The notes beneath the pieces are model-generated. The model ran no database searches and was not told the origin of the DNA. It saw only the letters and a program-made list of their open reading frames with translations. 61,054 nucleotides of DNA from Elusimicrobiota bacterium (lineage in GTDB: Bacteria; Elusimicrobiota; Elusimicrobia; UBA1565; UBA9628). Position numbers and translations under genes: made by a program. This document shows, in pieces, positions 51,763 through 59,075 of the stretch (position 1 is its first letter; each line of letters begins with the position of its first letter). Location of the stretch: positions 1 through 61,054 of the forward strand of contig JACRDN010000001.1 in NCBI GenBank assembly GCA_016218575.1, written 5' to 3'.

Positions 51763-52616
51763 CAATCCCCCCCGGGAAGGGCCAAGGCGTTGAGCGAGCC
51801 CCCCTCCGGGATCTCGCGGGCGAGATCGGGGCCCCAAGGCAGGCGGCGGCGCCCGGAGAGGCTCCGCAAGGAATACCCCAGGGAGCGCAGGAAATCCGCC
51901 AGCTCCTCCAAAGTCGCGCCCTCCCGCCTCAGGATGTAGGGGCAAAGCTCCAGCACCAGGACCGGCCGGAATTTTTCGAGAGTCCGGCGGCCGCTCTTCA
52001 AGGCGCCAAGCTCGTATCCGTCCAGGTCCATCTTGACGAGGTCAAGGCGGCTCCAGCCGGATCTGTCGGCCAGGGCGTCCAGGGCCAAGGCCTCAGCCGC
52101 GGAGGCGTCGCGCCCCTGGCCGCCGTGGACCTCGTCCCCGCGGTCGAGAGACTCAAGATTCCAACTCGCCGCGAAGCTCTTGGGAGGCGGGCCCGCCTTG
52201 AAATCCCCGATGACGGCCTGGACGGTCTCTAAGATGGGCTTAAGCTCCGGGTTCAGGCTCAGGTTTTTGCGCAATTTCTCCAAGGCCCAGCCCGTCGGCT
52301 CCACGGCGCAGACCCGGCCGTGGGGCGCCACGGCGCGGGCCATGGGCAGGGCGTGGGCGCCCATGTTGGCTCCGAGGTCGAGAGCAGTCATGCCCGGCGC
52401 GAGGCGGCGCCGAAGGCATCTGGCCGTGGCGGGCTCGTAGGAGCCGAAGCAATAGATGGAAAGGTCTATTCCCTCCTGCAAATCAAGCTCCCAAAGGATC
52501 CCGCTCCTTCGGCACGAGACATTGGCCTTGTCCCGGCCGAGCGCTGAAATCCAGAACCCGGCCGCTCGGCCAAGGACGCGGGCCAGGAGAAGCTTGTTTC
52601 GGGTCGAGAGGTTCAG
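51762..52616 (-). CDS. FkbM-family methyltransferase (probable CTG start)
   Basis: FkbM domain with LDLGANMGAHAL, VEPTGWAL and VKMDLDGYEL. The first ATG/GTG/TTG in frame is a TTG at 52481, but the typical FkbM beginning (SGILWELDLQEGIDL) lies partly upstream of it, and the open frame reaches back to the PhyH stop. A CTG at 52616 preceded by GGAG at 6 bases is the best start, giving 284 aa. The preceding gene ends in an in-frame TAG two codons upstream, so readthrough would give a PhyH-FkbM fusion. O-methylation of a sugar is the usual role. Confidence 0.8.
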   Translation of the reverse strand: MNLSTRNKLLLARVLGRAAGFWISALGRDKANVSCRRSGILWELDLQEGIDLSIYCFGSYEPATARCLRRRLAPGMTALDLGANMGAHALPMARAVAPHGRVCAVEPTGWALEKLRKNLSLNPELKPILETVQAVIGDFKAGPPPKSFAASWNLESLDRGDEVHGGQGRDASAAEALALDALADRSGWSRLDLVKMDLDGYELGALKSGRRTLEKFRPVLVLELCPYILRREGATLEELADFLRSLGYSLRSLSGRRRLPWGPDLAREIPEGGSLNALALPGGD

Positions 52617-52619
52617 GGT

Positions 52620-53582
52620 CTACTCCAGGGCGCGTCGAGCCGCCTCGGAGAGGCCCCCATCCAACCGGGACCTGTCCAGCCCGAAGGAGCGCCCGAAGCG
52701 CGTGGCCGGCGTCAGATACATCCAGGTCGCCAAGAGCCTCTCGCCTTTGGTGGCGTAGCCTCCGCGATGGAAGCCGCTGGTGTCGCAGAACACCATGGTC
52801 CCGGCCGGGCACTCGCAGGAAACGCGCGCCCCGGGCGGCACCTCCCTCTCGATCCGGGCTTGATCGGGGTAGGAGTAGATGCCGCCCCCGCCGGCCAACG
52901 GGAACAAATGGGCGTACGGGCCGCCGGGGCGGCTTCCGGGGATGTATTCGAGAGGACCGGAGGCCGGCCCCACGTCGGAGAGGCAATAGAAGGCCTTGAC
53001 GAGCCTGCGGTCCTCGGGGTCGCGGTGCCAATTCTGGGAGTTCTGCCGGGGCCGCTCGGAGTCCACCGGGATCGTATACCATACGTTGGCGCCCTTGAGC
53101 TTGGAAAACAGCTCCAAATAGCCGTTGGCGACGTTCAAGAGAGGTTCGCTTAAACCCAGGCGCAGAAGAGGGTGGTCCGGGGCCAGCATTTCGAAATCGG
53201 AGAGGAGCTTGACGATGTAGTCCTTTCCCGGACTGTCCTTGGGATCGCTTTGGTACCGGGCGATCCTGTCGGCAACCTTGGGACTGGAGGCGAAAGCCTT
53301 GGCCAGGGATTCGACATCCCGCAAGAGGGCCGCCCCCTCTTGCCCGAGCACCTCCGCCGCGGGAGCCATGGCGACCCCGCGAGCCTTAAGATCCGCGATC
53401 AACCGGGCCTGGACGGGAGCCTCCCTGCGGAGAGCGTCCTTCCACCGCCTGCGGCTCCCGGCATTGGCTCCCCAGCGCCAGTGGTATTCGAAGAGAAAAC
53501 CTTGCCGAAGCCGCCGGGCGTAATCCCTCAGGACCGAAAATAACCGCCCCGAGAATATCAAGCTTCCAACTTTTGCGAGCAT
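52620..53582 (-). CDS. PhyH-family Fe(II)/2-oxoglutarate dioxygenase
   Basis: 320 aa. Iron ligands: WHRDPED (His-x-Asp) and the distal His in SGFHRGG; the Arg for 2-oxoglutarate would be in the following strand. Family members hydroxylate lipids or small molecules. I use ATG 53582 (MLAKVG), 4 bases after the methyltransferase stop, because the longer frame upstream is a shadow. Ends in TAG, in the same frame as the FkbM gene. Role in the glycan locus unknown; hydroxylation of a sugar, acyl chain or lipid is possible. Confidence 0.8.
   Translation of the reverse strand: MLAKVGSLIFSGRLFSVLRDYARRLRQGFLFEYHWRWGANAGSRRRWKDALRREAPVQARLIADLKARGVAMAPAAEVLGQEGAALLRDVESLAKAFASSPKVADRIARYQSDPKDSPGKDYIVKLLSDFEMLAPDHPLLRLGLSEPLLNVANGYLELFSKLKGANVWYTIPVDSERPRQNSQNWHRDPEDRRLVKAFYCLSDVGPASGPLEYIPGSRPGGPYAHLFPLAGGGGIYSYPDQARIEREVPPGARVSCECPAGTMVFCDTSGFHRGGYATKGERLLATWMYLTPATRFGRSFGLDRSRLDGGLSEAARRALE
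52623..52626 (-). promoter_or_regulatory. Shine-Dalgarno sequence supporting a CTG start for the FkbM gene
   Basis: On the minus strand GGAG is followed by TAGACC and then CTG (52614-52616). The motif lies in the last codons of the PhyH gene. Spacing of 6 bases is right for ribosome binding, and no other initiation codon exists between here and 52481. Confidence 0.45.
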
Positions 53583-53586
53583 CGGC

Positions 53587-54378
53587 CTACCTGCGGGCCA
53601 CCATGGTGTAGAGATGTTTGTCGCCCCGGTAATACTTCTGCGTGTGATAGGTGATCCGGACATGCGGGAATCCGAGGATTTTCGCGAACTCCGCCGCCAG
53701 CTCGGGAGGGAGTATCCACCAAGTCTCATAGGGATAGCGGCCCTCGGCGCGGGGCAAAAATTCCATGGCGCTGGGCGAGGCGAAGCGCCGGAGAAGATCC
53801 CTCTTCCAGCCCCGGCTGATGCTCGGCACGTCGGTCACGATCAAGGTGTCCCGGCAAAGGCGCGCGGCCCGGCACATGGCCTGAAAGGGATCGCGCACAT
53901 GCAGCAGAATCGAGCCGAAGGTCACAATGTCCACTGGGCCGATGGCCTCCGGAACCTCGTAGACCGTGCCGTGAACGACCCGGGCCTTGGAGCCCAAGAG
54001 GCCGCGGGTCAGCCACCAGGCGTTGTTGGTCTTCTTGATGTGCTCGCGGCGCTTCTCCATGATGGCCTTCGCGTCGAACTTCGGGTGGACGTAGGGCACG
54101 ATATCCCAGCTTTGGTTCTCGGACAGGTCGTAGCCCACGACCTCGGCTCCCTGCCTTTCCATGTAAAAGCACAGGTAGCCGTTGGCGGTCCCGATCTCGA
54201 GGACCCTCTTGCCCTTGAGCTCGCAGCGGCCAAGGTAGTCTGCCTCCCCTCCCCGCAGGTCCCATTCCCCCTTTTGGAGCCCGTGGCGCGGCAGGTCTAT
54301 GGTATGGTAGAAGTAGCAGTCCTCCGGCGAAGCAACCTCTCGCGGGGGGGCATAGACGCCGTCTTTTTCCGGGCTCAT
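53587..54378 (-). CDS. Class I SAM-dependent methyltransferase (tRNA-mo5U34-like fold)
   Basis: 263 aa. Motif I LEIGTANGYLCFYM, VVGYDLSENQSWD and FGSILLHVRDP; the N-terminal FYHTIDLPRHGLQKGEWD resembles CmoB-type domains, although this placement suggests a glycan or small-molecule substrate. ATG 54378 overlaps the WbsX-like stop (ATGA). Followed by PhyH after 4 bases. Confidence 0.85.
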   Translation of the reverse strand: MSPEKDGVYAPPREVASPEDCYFYHTIDLPRHGLQKGEWDLRGGEADYLGRCELKGKRVLEIGTANGYLCFYMERQGAEVVGYDLSENQSWDIVPYVHPKFDAKAIMEKRREHIKKTNNAWWLTRGLLGSKARVVHGTVYEVPEAIGPVDIVTFGSILLHVRDPFQAMCRAARLCRDTLIVTDVPSISRGWKRDLLRRFASPSAMEFLPRAEGRYPYETWWILPPELAAEFAKILGFPHVRITYHTQKYYRGDKHLYTMVARR

Positions 54379-55472
54379 GGGGTCTCTCCGTTAAGGACGC
54401 GCTTGGTGGCTTCCAAGTAAGCTCGGCCGTTTCTCAAGTCCGGCTCGAGGCAGGTGCCTTCGGCCCATTCATTCCAAGCGTTTATGAAAACGAAGGCTTC
54501 CGACCCGCGGGCCTTGAGGCCGCGGACCACGGCCGCCAGCCACGCCTCGTATATCCGCGGGGAGGCCCCCTTGAGGATGACCGCTCCCTGCCGTCGACGC
54601 GGGGAGTTGTCCCAGCCGGGCATCACGCAAGGCATGCGGCAATAGCCGGGATCGGGCCTATCCAGGGCCCGGGCCACGTACCCGGAATAGTCGTAAAGCC
54701 TGTGCTCGCGATACGCTTTAGGCGACAATCGGAGCTTTTCCAGGAAGCTCCAGAAAAGGCCGCGCCTTTGCGGAGTCCCCAAAAAGGCTCCGTGGGGATG
54801 ATGCTCGACGCTGCCGTCAAATCCCATGTCCAAGGGGCTTTTGTACTTGGCGGGATAGTTGCTCTCGACGCTGCAGAGGTATATCTCTCCCACGCCCTGC
54901 TTGAGGCACTCCGAGCGCCAAAGCTCGGCCGTGCGGCGCGGATCGGGGAGATACCCCGCCCGGTACACCAGGAAAAGGGGCTTTCCCCCGACGCGGATGT
55001 AGCGACTGTCCCGGAAGGCACGGGCGAGCCAGCGGATGTGCTCCAAATCGTCCCGCTCGGAATAGGTCTGCTCCATCAGGCACTCCTGGCTCTGACCGTC
55101 CCAGGCACGGGTCCAGTTCTCGTTAGCCCAGCACAGGCAAAAGGGAAAATCCGGCCGGCCCGAGTCCAGGACCTCTTGGAACGGCCTTTCCAACAGGCGC
55201 TTGCCGTGGAACCAGTAGTGGTAGTAGCAGAAGCCGTGGATGCCGTGCTCGCGGGCCAAATCCGCCTGGGCTTGCCGGACCTCGGGCAGGCGCGGGTCGC
55301 AATAGCCCAGGTCCGCGGGCACGCGCGGGTGGGCGTGGCCGGGAAACAGGGGAACGGCCCGGGCCACGTTGGTCCATTCGGTGAATCCCGGCCCCCACCA
55401 ACGGTCGTTCTCGGGGGTGGGGTGGAACTGCGGAAGGTAGAAGGCCACGGCCTTGATCGCGGGCTCAGGCAT
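54375..55472 (-). CDS. WbsX-like glycoside-hydrolase-99-type protein
   Basis: 365 aa. KAVAFYLPQFHPTPENDRWWG, FTEWTNV, GIHGFCYYHYWF, WANENWTRAWDG and FINAWNEWAEG are the conserved WbsX/GH99-like motifs, with acidic residues in the positions expected for the GH99 fold. These proteins are encoded in many O-antigen and capsule clusters and are often called glycosyltransferase WbsX, though the biochemical role is poorly defined. No signal peptide. The ATG follows the oxygenase stop immediately. Confidence 0.9.
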   Translation of the reverse strand: MPEPAIKAVAFYLPQFHPTPENDRWWGPGFTEWTNVARAVPLFPGHAHPRVPADLGYCDPRLPEVRQAQADLAREHGIHGFCYYHYWFHGKRLLERPFQEVLDSGRPDFPFCLCWANENWTRAWDGQSQECLMEQTYSERDDLEHIRWLARAFRDSRYIRVGGKPLFLVYRAGYLPDPRRTAELWRSECLKQGVGEIYLCSVESNYPAKYKSPLDMGFDGSVEHHPHGAFLGTPQRRGLFWSFLEKLRLSPKAYREHRLYDYSGYVARALDRPDPGYCRMPCVMPGWDNSPRRRQGAVILKGASPRIYEAWLAAVVRGLKARGSEAFVFINAWNEWAEGTCLEPDLRNGRAYLEATKRVLNGETP

Positions 55473-56309
55473 TCAATGGCCCAGCTTTCCGATCACGGCC
55501 CGGCGCAGGTCGAGGATGATGGGCGGAATGAATTTCTTGGCCGCGTCCCTCCAGTTCCGGAGAGGCTGCTCCCTGGGGAATTCCTTTAGGACCTCTCCGG
55601 GGCGGCTCTGCCACAAAGTCGCCCGGCCGCCGGCGCTCTCTCCCGCGGGCCGCCCGTTGGAGTAATAATACAGGGCCAGGGATTTGCGCGTCCAACCCTC
55701 GGGGCAGGACAGAGGATCGGGATGCCCATGGAAGGAGTTGTCCGCAGTCGCAAACACGACCAGGCGGTTGAAAACAGGGAGCACCCTTTTCTCGCAGCGG
55801 CTCATATCTCGGCTCCACAGCTCGAGCTGGCCGCCGTATTCCTCCTTCCAGCCCTTATTGAGGTAAACAATGGCGTTGAGCCGTCGGTCCAGGTTGAGCT
55901 TGGGATGCTTGCTGTAGTCGGCGTGAATCTTGAGGAAGCCCCCCCGCACGATCTGGTGCATTCCCCCGCCGAAGAGGTGGGGGTCCGGAAGGAGGCCCTC
56001 GATGCCGGTCAAGGTCCTCAAGAACATCAGGAAAGTGGAGGAGTTAAGCTGATAGACGAGGTAGCGGGTGTTGGGGCCAAGCTGGCCTTCGCTGTTGGAT
56101 TGGAGCTTGAGCTGGCCCTTCTCCTTGTAGCGGATCCAGTCTATCTGGCCGGGAGCCTTGAATTCCTCCAAGACCTCTTCCAGGAAAGCCTCGGGAAGGA
56201 AATTGTCCACCACCAAGTGCGGGAAAGGCTTGGCCTGACGGAACTCCTCCTGGCGCCGCCGCGCCAGCCCCTGAAGCTCCTCCGCTTCGAAGAAGAAGGG
56301 GTAGCTCAT
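55473..56309 (-). CDS. 2OG-Fe(II) oxygenase, prolyl-4-hydroxylase-like
   Basis: 278 aa from ATG 56309. The double-stranded beta-helix carries KIHADYS (His-x-Asp), distal His in NSFHGHPDP and the 2-oxoglutarate Arg in RKSLALYYY. Belongs to the 2OG-FeII_Oxy_3 group that hydroxylates proteins or sugars. Head of the minus operon to 50473, with the clearest leaderless promoter of the window. A second iron dioxygenase (PhyH) lies three genes downstream. Confidence 0.88.
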   Translation of the reverse strand: MSYPFFFEAEELQGLARRRQEEFRQAKPFPHLVVDNFLPEAFLEEVLEEFKAPGQIDWIRYKEKGQLKLQSNSEGQLGPNTRYLVYQLNSSTFLMFLRTLTGIEGLLPDPHLFGGGMHQIVRGGFLKIHADYSKHPKLNLDRRLNAIVYLNKGWKEEYGGQLELWSRDMSRCEKRVLPVFNRLVVFATADNSFHGHPDPLSCPEGWTRKSLALYYYSNGRPAGESAGGRATLWQSRPGEVLKEFPREQPLRNWRDAAKKFIPPIILDLRRAVIGKLGH

Positions 56310-56315
56310 GACAGC

Positions 56316-56344
56316 AGTGTAAAGCAATGCCGGAACTTTGTCAA
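56316..56344 (-). promoter_or_regulatory. Putative promoter of the oxygenase operon
   Basis: Minus strand: TTGACA (56339-56344, perfect), 17-base spacer, TACACT (56316-56321), then only 6 bases to ATG 56309. No Shine-Dalgarno sequence fits. Best single example of the leaderless pattern. Confidence 0.6.
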
Positions 56345-56393
56345 CAACAGCGCGACACCCCGACGGCCAAGGCTAGACGCCGCATGGATTAAG

Positions 56394-56399
56394 TATGAT
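56394..56399 (+). promoter_or_regulatory. Putative -10 box for the GT-C gene at 56406
   Basis: TATGAT (5 of 6) ends 6 bases before ATG 56406. No good -35 box is visible. Divergent from the oxygenase promoter and again leaderless in layout. Confidence 0.4.
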
Positions 56400-56405
56400 A
56401 GCGAA

Positions 56406-58085
56406 ATGCTGCTTCAATTCGCGGCGGCGCTTTCCGCGGCCGCCTTGATCGGCATCGCCTGGGGTTCGGCGCGACAGCACCTCGGGGACGAGCGCGCCGC
56501 CCTCCTCGCCTTGGCCCTGCTTCTCGCCGCCTGCGGCCTGCGCCTGATTCTCCTTGACGGCCTGCTCAAAGAACCAGAACACGACGCCTGGTCCTATGCC
56601 CTGGAAGTCAAGCAGATTGCCGGCGGCGGCTTCAAGGGTTATTTGAACGGCTCCATGCGCCGTTCTCCTCTATTTCCTCTCATGGCCGCGGCCGTCTCGC
56701 GCTCGGGCTTGGATCCCTTCGCGAGCGCCAAGCTCCTGTGCAATCTCTTTTACCTGGGCCTGGTGCTTTTGACCTTCCTTTGCGGCAGGCTCCTGGCAGG
56801 CGCAGGGGCCGGGCTCCTGGCCGCGGGGCTCCTGGCCTTGAGCAATGGGATCCTGGACCTGGGAGTCAAGCCCTACTTGGATATTGCTTACACATTCTTT
56901 GCCGTGCTCAGCGTCTATCTCATTCTAGCGGCAAGATCCGAACCCAGGCCGCGGCATGCCGCGGCCCTCGCCTGCTCGGCCCTGGCCGCCGTCTACGCGC
57001 GCCCCGAGGGCCTCATCACCATGGGCACGCTCCTCGCCGCCAACGCGGCCTGGCCCGCGCGGAGCCCGCTGAAATACACGTTGGGCCCCGCGGCCCTTTA
57101 TGCCCTCGGCATCTTGGCCGTGCGGCTTTGCTTCGACACCAGCCGCTGGGGGGTGCACGGAGTCGGGGGCTCGGCCTTCCTCCAGGCCACGGAATGCTAC
57201 AGGCTTGATCCCAATGGGCTCAAGGCCATCTACTCGGCCCTGGACGCGATCCGGGACCGCTACCCCGCTCGGAACTATCCCGGCGCCCTGGCCCTGACGC
57301 TTCAGGAACCTCTTTTTCAGGCGGGAAGGCTCCTCCACAACCTGGGGGCCTATCTCGAGCGACTGCGCTATGAGACCGCCGGGGCGCCCCTCATTTTAGG
57401 CCCCCTAGGGCTGGCCTGGGGTTGGCGCCGAGTCCAGATAGCCGAGCGCCGTAGCCTCCTCGAGATGGCTTTCTACGCCGCGCTGTTTTCCGTGGTGAGT
57501 CTGCTCACGTTCTCCTGCTGCCTGCGCTTTGAAATGGGGGCCTATCCCTTCCTATATATAGCCCTGGCCCTGGGGCTCATCCAATTGTCCGGGAGCCTAG
57601 AGGTCCGTTGGCCGACTTTCCGCCCCGGCGCCCTTCTCCTCATTTTCTGCTTTTCGCTCCCGTTTCTCAGGCATTGGCGCTGGTACCAGGCCGAATGGGC
57701 CGAGAAATACTCCCGTCCCAATTACCCTCCCTATGGCCTGGCCTGGAAAGCCATCGAGGCCGAGGCCCGAAGCGCCGCGGCCCAGGGGAAAAGCATCGCG
57801 ACCTATGGGCCCATGTGGGATTATTATCTGCCTAATGCCAAGCTCGTGCGCCTCTACCGGCAAAACAGCCTGGCTGATCTCGAGAATGCGGTGAAGAAAA
57901 GCCGCCCCGGACTTCTGATCATGGGCGGAATGTACCATGAGGGGGAAGAGGTCAAGCAATTCTTTCGAAAGGAACCCCTCCCGCGCTTGGGAGGAGCTTC
58001 TCTAAACAGAATCTACCCGACGGATTCGAGCGCGAAGACCCCTGTCAAAGTCTTCGCGTGCTCCTACCCGACGGCTCAAAAGTAG
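56406..58085 (+). CDS. Polytopic GT-C (GT39-like) glycosyltransferase
   Basis: 559 aa, about 10 hydrophobic helices and a soluble C-terminal ~120 residues. The first periplasmic loop has LKEPEHDAWSYALEVKQIA and SMRRSPLFPLMAAAV, typical of GT39/ArnT-like transferases with an acidic residue after TM2. Single-gene plus-strand unit; its last 10 bases overlap the convergent pyruvyl transferase gene. Fourth GT-C enzyme of the locus. Confidence 0.78.
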   Translation: MLLQFAAALSAAALIGIAWGSARQHLGDERAALLALALLLAACGLRLILLDGLLKEPEHDAWSYALEVKQIAGGGFKGYLNGSMRRSPLFPLMAAAVSRSGLDPFASAKLLCNLFYLGLVLLTFLCGRLLAGAGAGLLAAGLLALSNGILDLGVKPYLDIAYTFFAVLSVYLILAARSEPRPRHAAALACSALAAVYARPEGLITMGTLLAANAAWPARSPLKYTLGPAALYALGILAVRLCFDTSRWGVHGVGGSAFLQATECYRLDPNGLKAIYSALDAIRDRYPARNYPGALALTLQEPLFQAGRLLHNLGAYLERLRYETAGAPLILGPLGLAWGWRRVQIAERRSLLEMAFYAALFSVVSLLTFSCCLRFEMGAYPFLYIALALGLIQLSGSLEVRWPTFRPGALLLIFCFSLPFLRHWRWYQAEWAEKYSRPNYPPYGLAWKAIEAEARSAAAQGKSIATYGPMWDYYLPNAKLVRLYRQNSLADLENAVKKSRPGLLIMGGMYHEGEEVKQFFRKEPLPRLGGASLNRIYPTDSSAKTPVKVFACSYPTAQK

Positions 58086-59071
58086 GATCCCAGGTCGAGC
58101 CAATCCCTGAGACGGCTGCCCCAGCGCCGGGAAGGACGCGGCAGCGACGCGGCGGCGCCCAACAGGCGCTGCCGCATGAGGCAAGCCTTGTCCCGAGCCT
58201 CGCGGCATAAGCGGGACCTAAGGGTGGAGATTTGGCGGGCTACGTCCATGCGATGTTTCTCCAGCTCTTTGAGGAGCTCCATCAAACTTCCCAGCTCGGC
58301 CTCTGAAATGCACCACTGGCCGAGGCCGCTTTCTTCCATGAAGCGCCTAATCTTGGGCAGGTCCCCCACCGCCACGACCGGACGGCCGGCCTGCAGCGCG
58401 AATTGGATGCCGTGGTAGCGCCCGCTCACCACGGTCCCGGCCTTATCGAGGAGGCCGGGGTCGAACTCCTCGGGCAAGCCGCGGCCCGGAAGGAGCTCCT
58501 TGAGAACCGCCGCATCCCCTCCTTGCTCGAAATAGAGCGGCCAGGGATGGACTTCCCGGCCTAGCTCCGCCAGGGCCCGGCGCCAGGAACCCACCGGAAA
58601 GCCGGCGTGCTTTCTCACGTTCAGGGCCACGCCGTCCATTCGCCGCTCGAGCTCCGGATACGGGTAGAGCCAGGTAAGATCGGGCGCTACCAAGGCCTTG
58701 GGATGCGGGCCCAGCTCGTCCAGGGAGCCCTGGTCCCGAAAGCAAGCGAAGCAGCAAACCTCCAGGAAATCCTTGAGCTCCCGGCGCAGGCCCGGGGTAA
58801 TGCTCTCGACGCTCGCCCCCATGATCGCGACCGGTATGCCGGCCGAGCGCACCCATCTCCTCATGCGCGAGAAAAGGCCCCCTTCGCGCATAATGAGCCC
58901 GCCACCCCCGATGATGGCGGCGTCCCAGGAGCGCAGGAGCCGGAGCGGGGGATTCCTGCCCGCGGGCAGGAATCCCAAAGTATGCCCATCCAGCCAGCGG
59001 GTCAGACAGTACTGGATGCGGTCGTCGCCCGCGTTGCGGTGCCCGTACCAGCCGAAGATCAGTATATTCAT
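58076..59071 (-). CDS. Polysaccharide pyruvyl transferase (CsaB-like)
   Basis: 331 aa. GWYGHRNAGDDRIQY at the N-terminus, IIGGGGLIM, IMGASVESI, CFRDQGS and VSGRYHGIQFALQ are the pyruvyl transferase family motifs (GT-B-like fold). Adds a ketal-linked pyruvate from phosphoenolpyruvate to a sugar, giving an acidic glycan. ATG 59071 lies 4 bases after the stop of the preceding GT gene. Last gene of the right-hand minus operon. Confidence 0.9.
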   Translation of the reverse strand: MNILIFGWYGHRNAGDDRIQYCLTRWLDGHTLGFLPAGRNPPLRLLRSWDAAIIGGGGLIMREGGLFSRMRRWVRSAGIPVAIMGASVESITPGLRRELKDFLEVCCFACFRDQGSLDELGPHPKALVAPDLTWLYPYPELERRMDGVALNVRKHAGFPVGSWRRALAELGREVHPWPLYFEQGGDAAVLKELLPGRGLPEEFDPGLLDKAGTVVSGRYHGIQFALQAGRPVVAVGDLPKIRRFMEESGLGQWCISEAELGSLMELLKELEKHRMDVARQISTLRSRLCREARDKACLMRQRLLGAAASLPRPSRRWGSRLRDWLDLGSYF

Positions 59072-59075
59072 GAGG

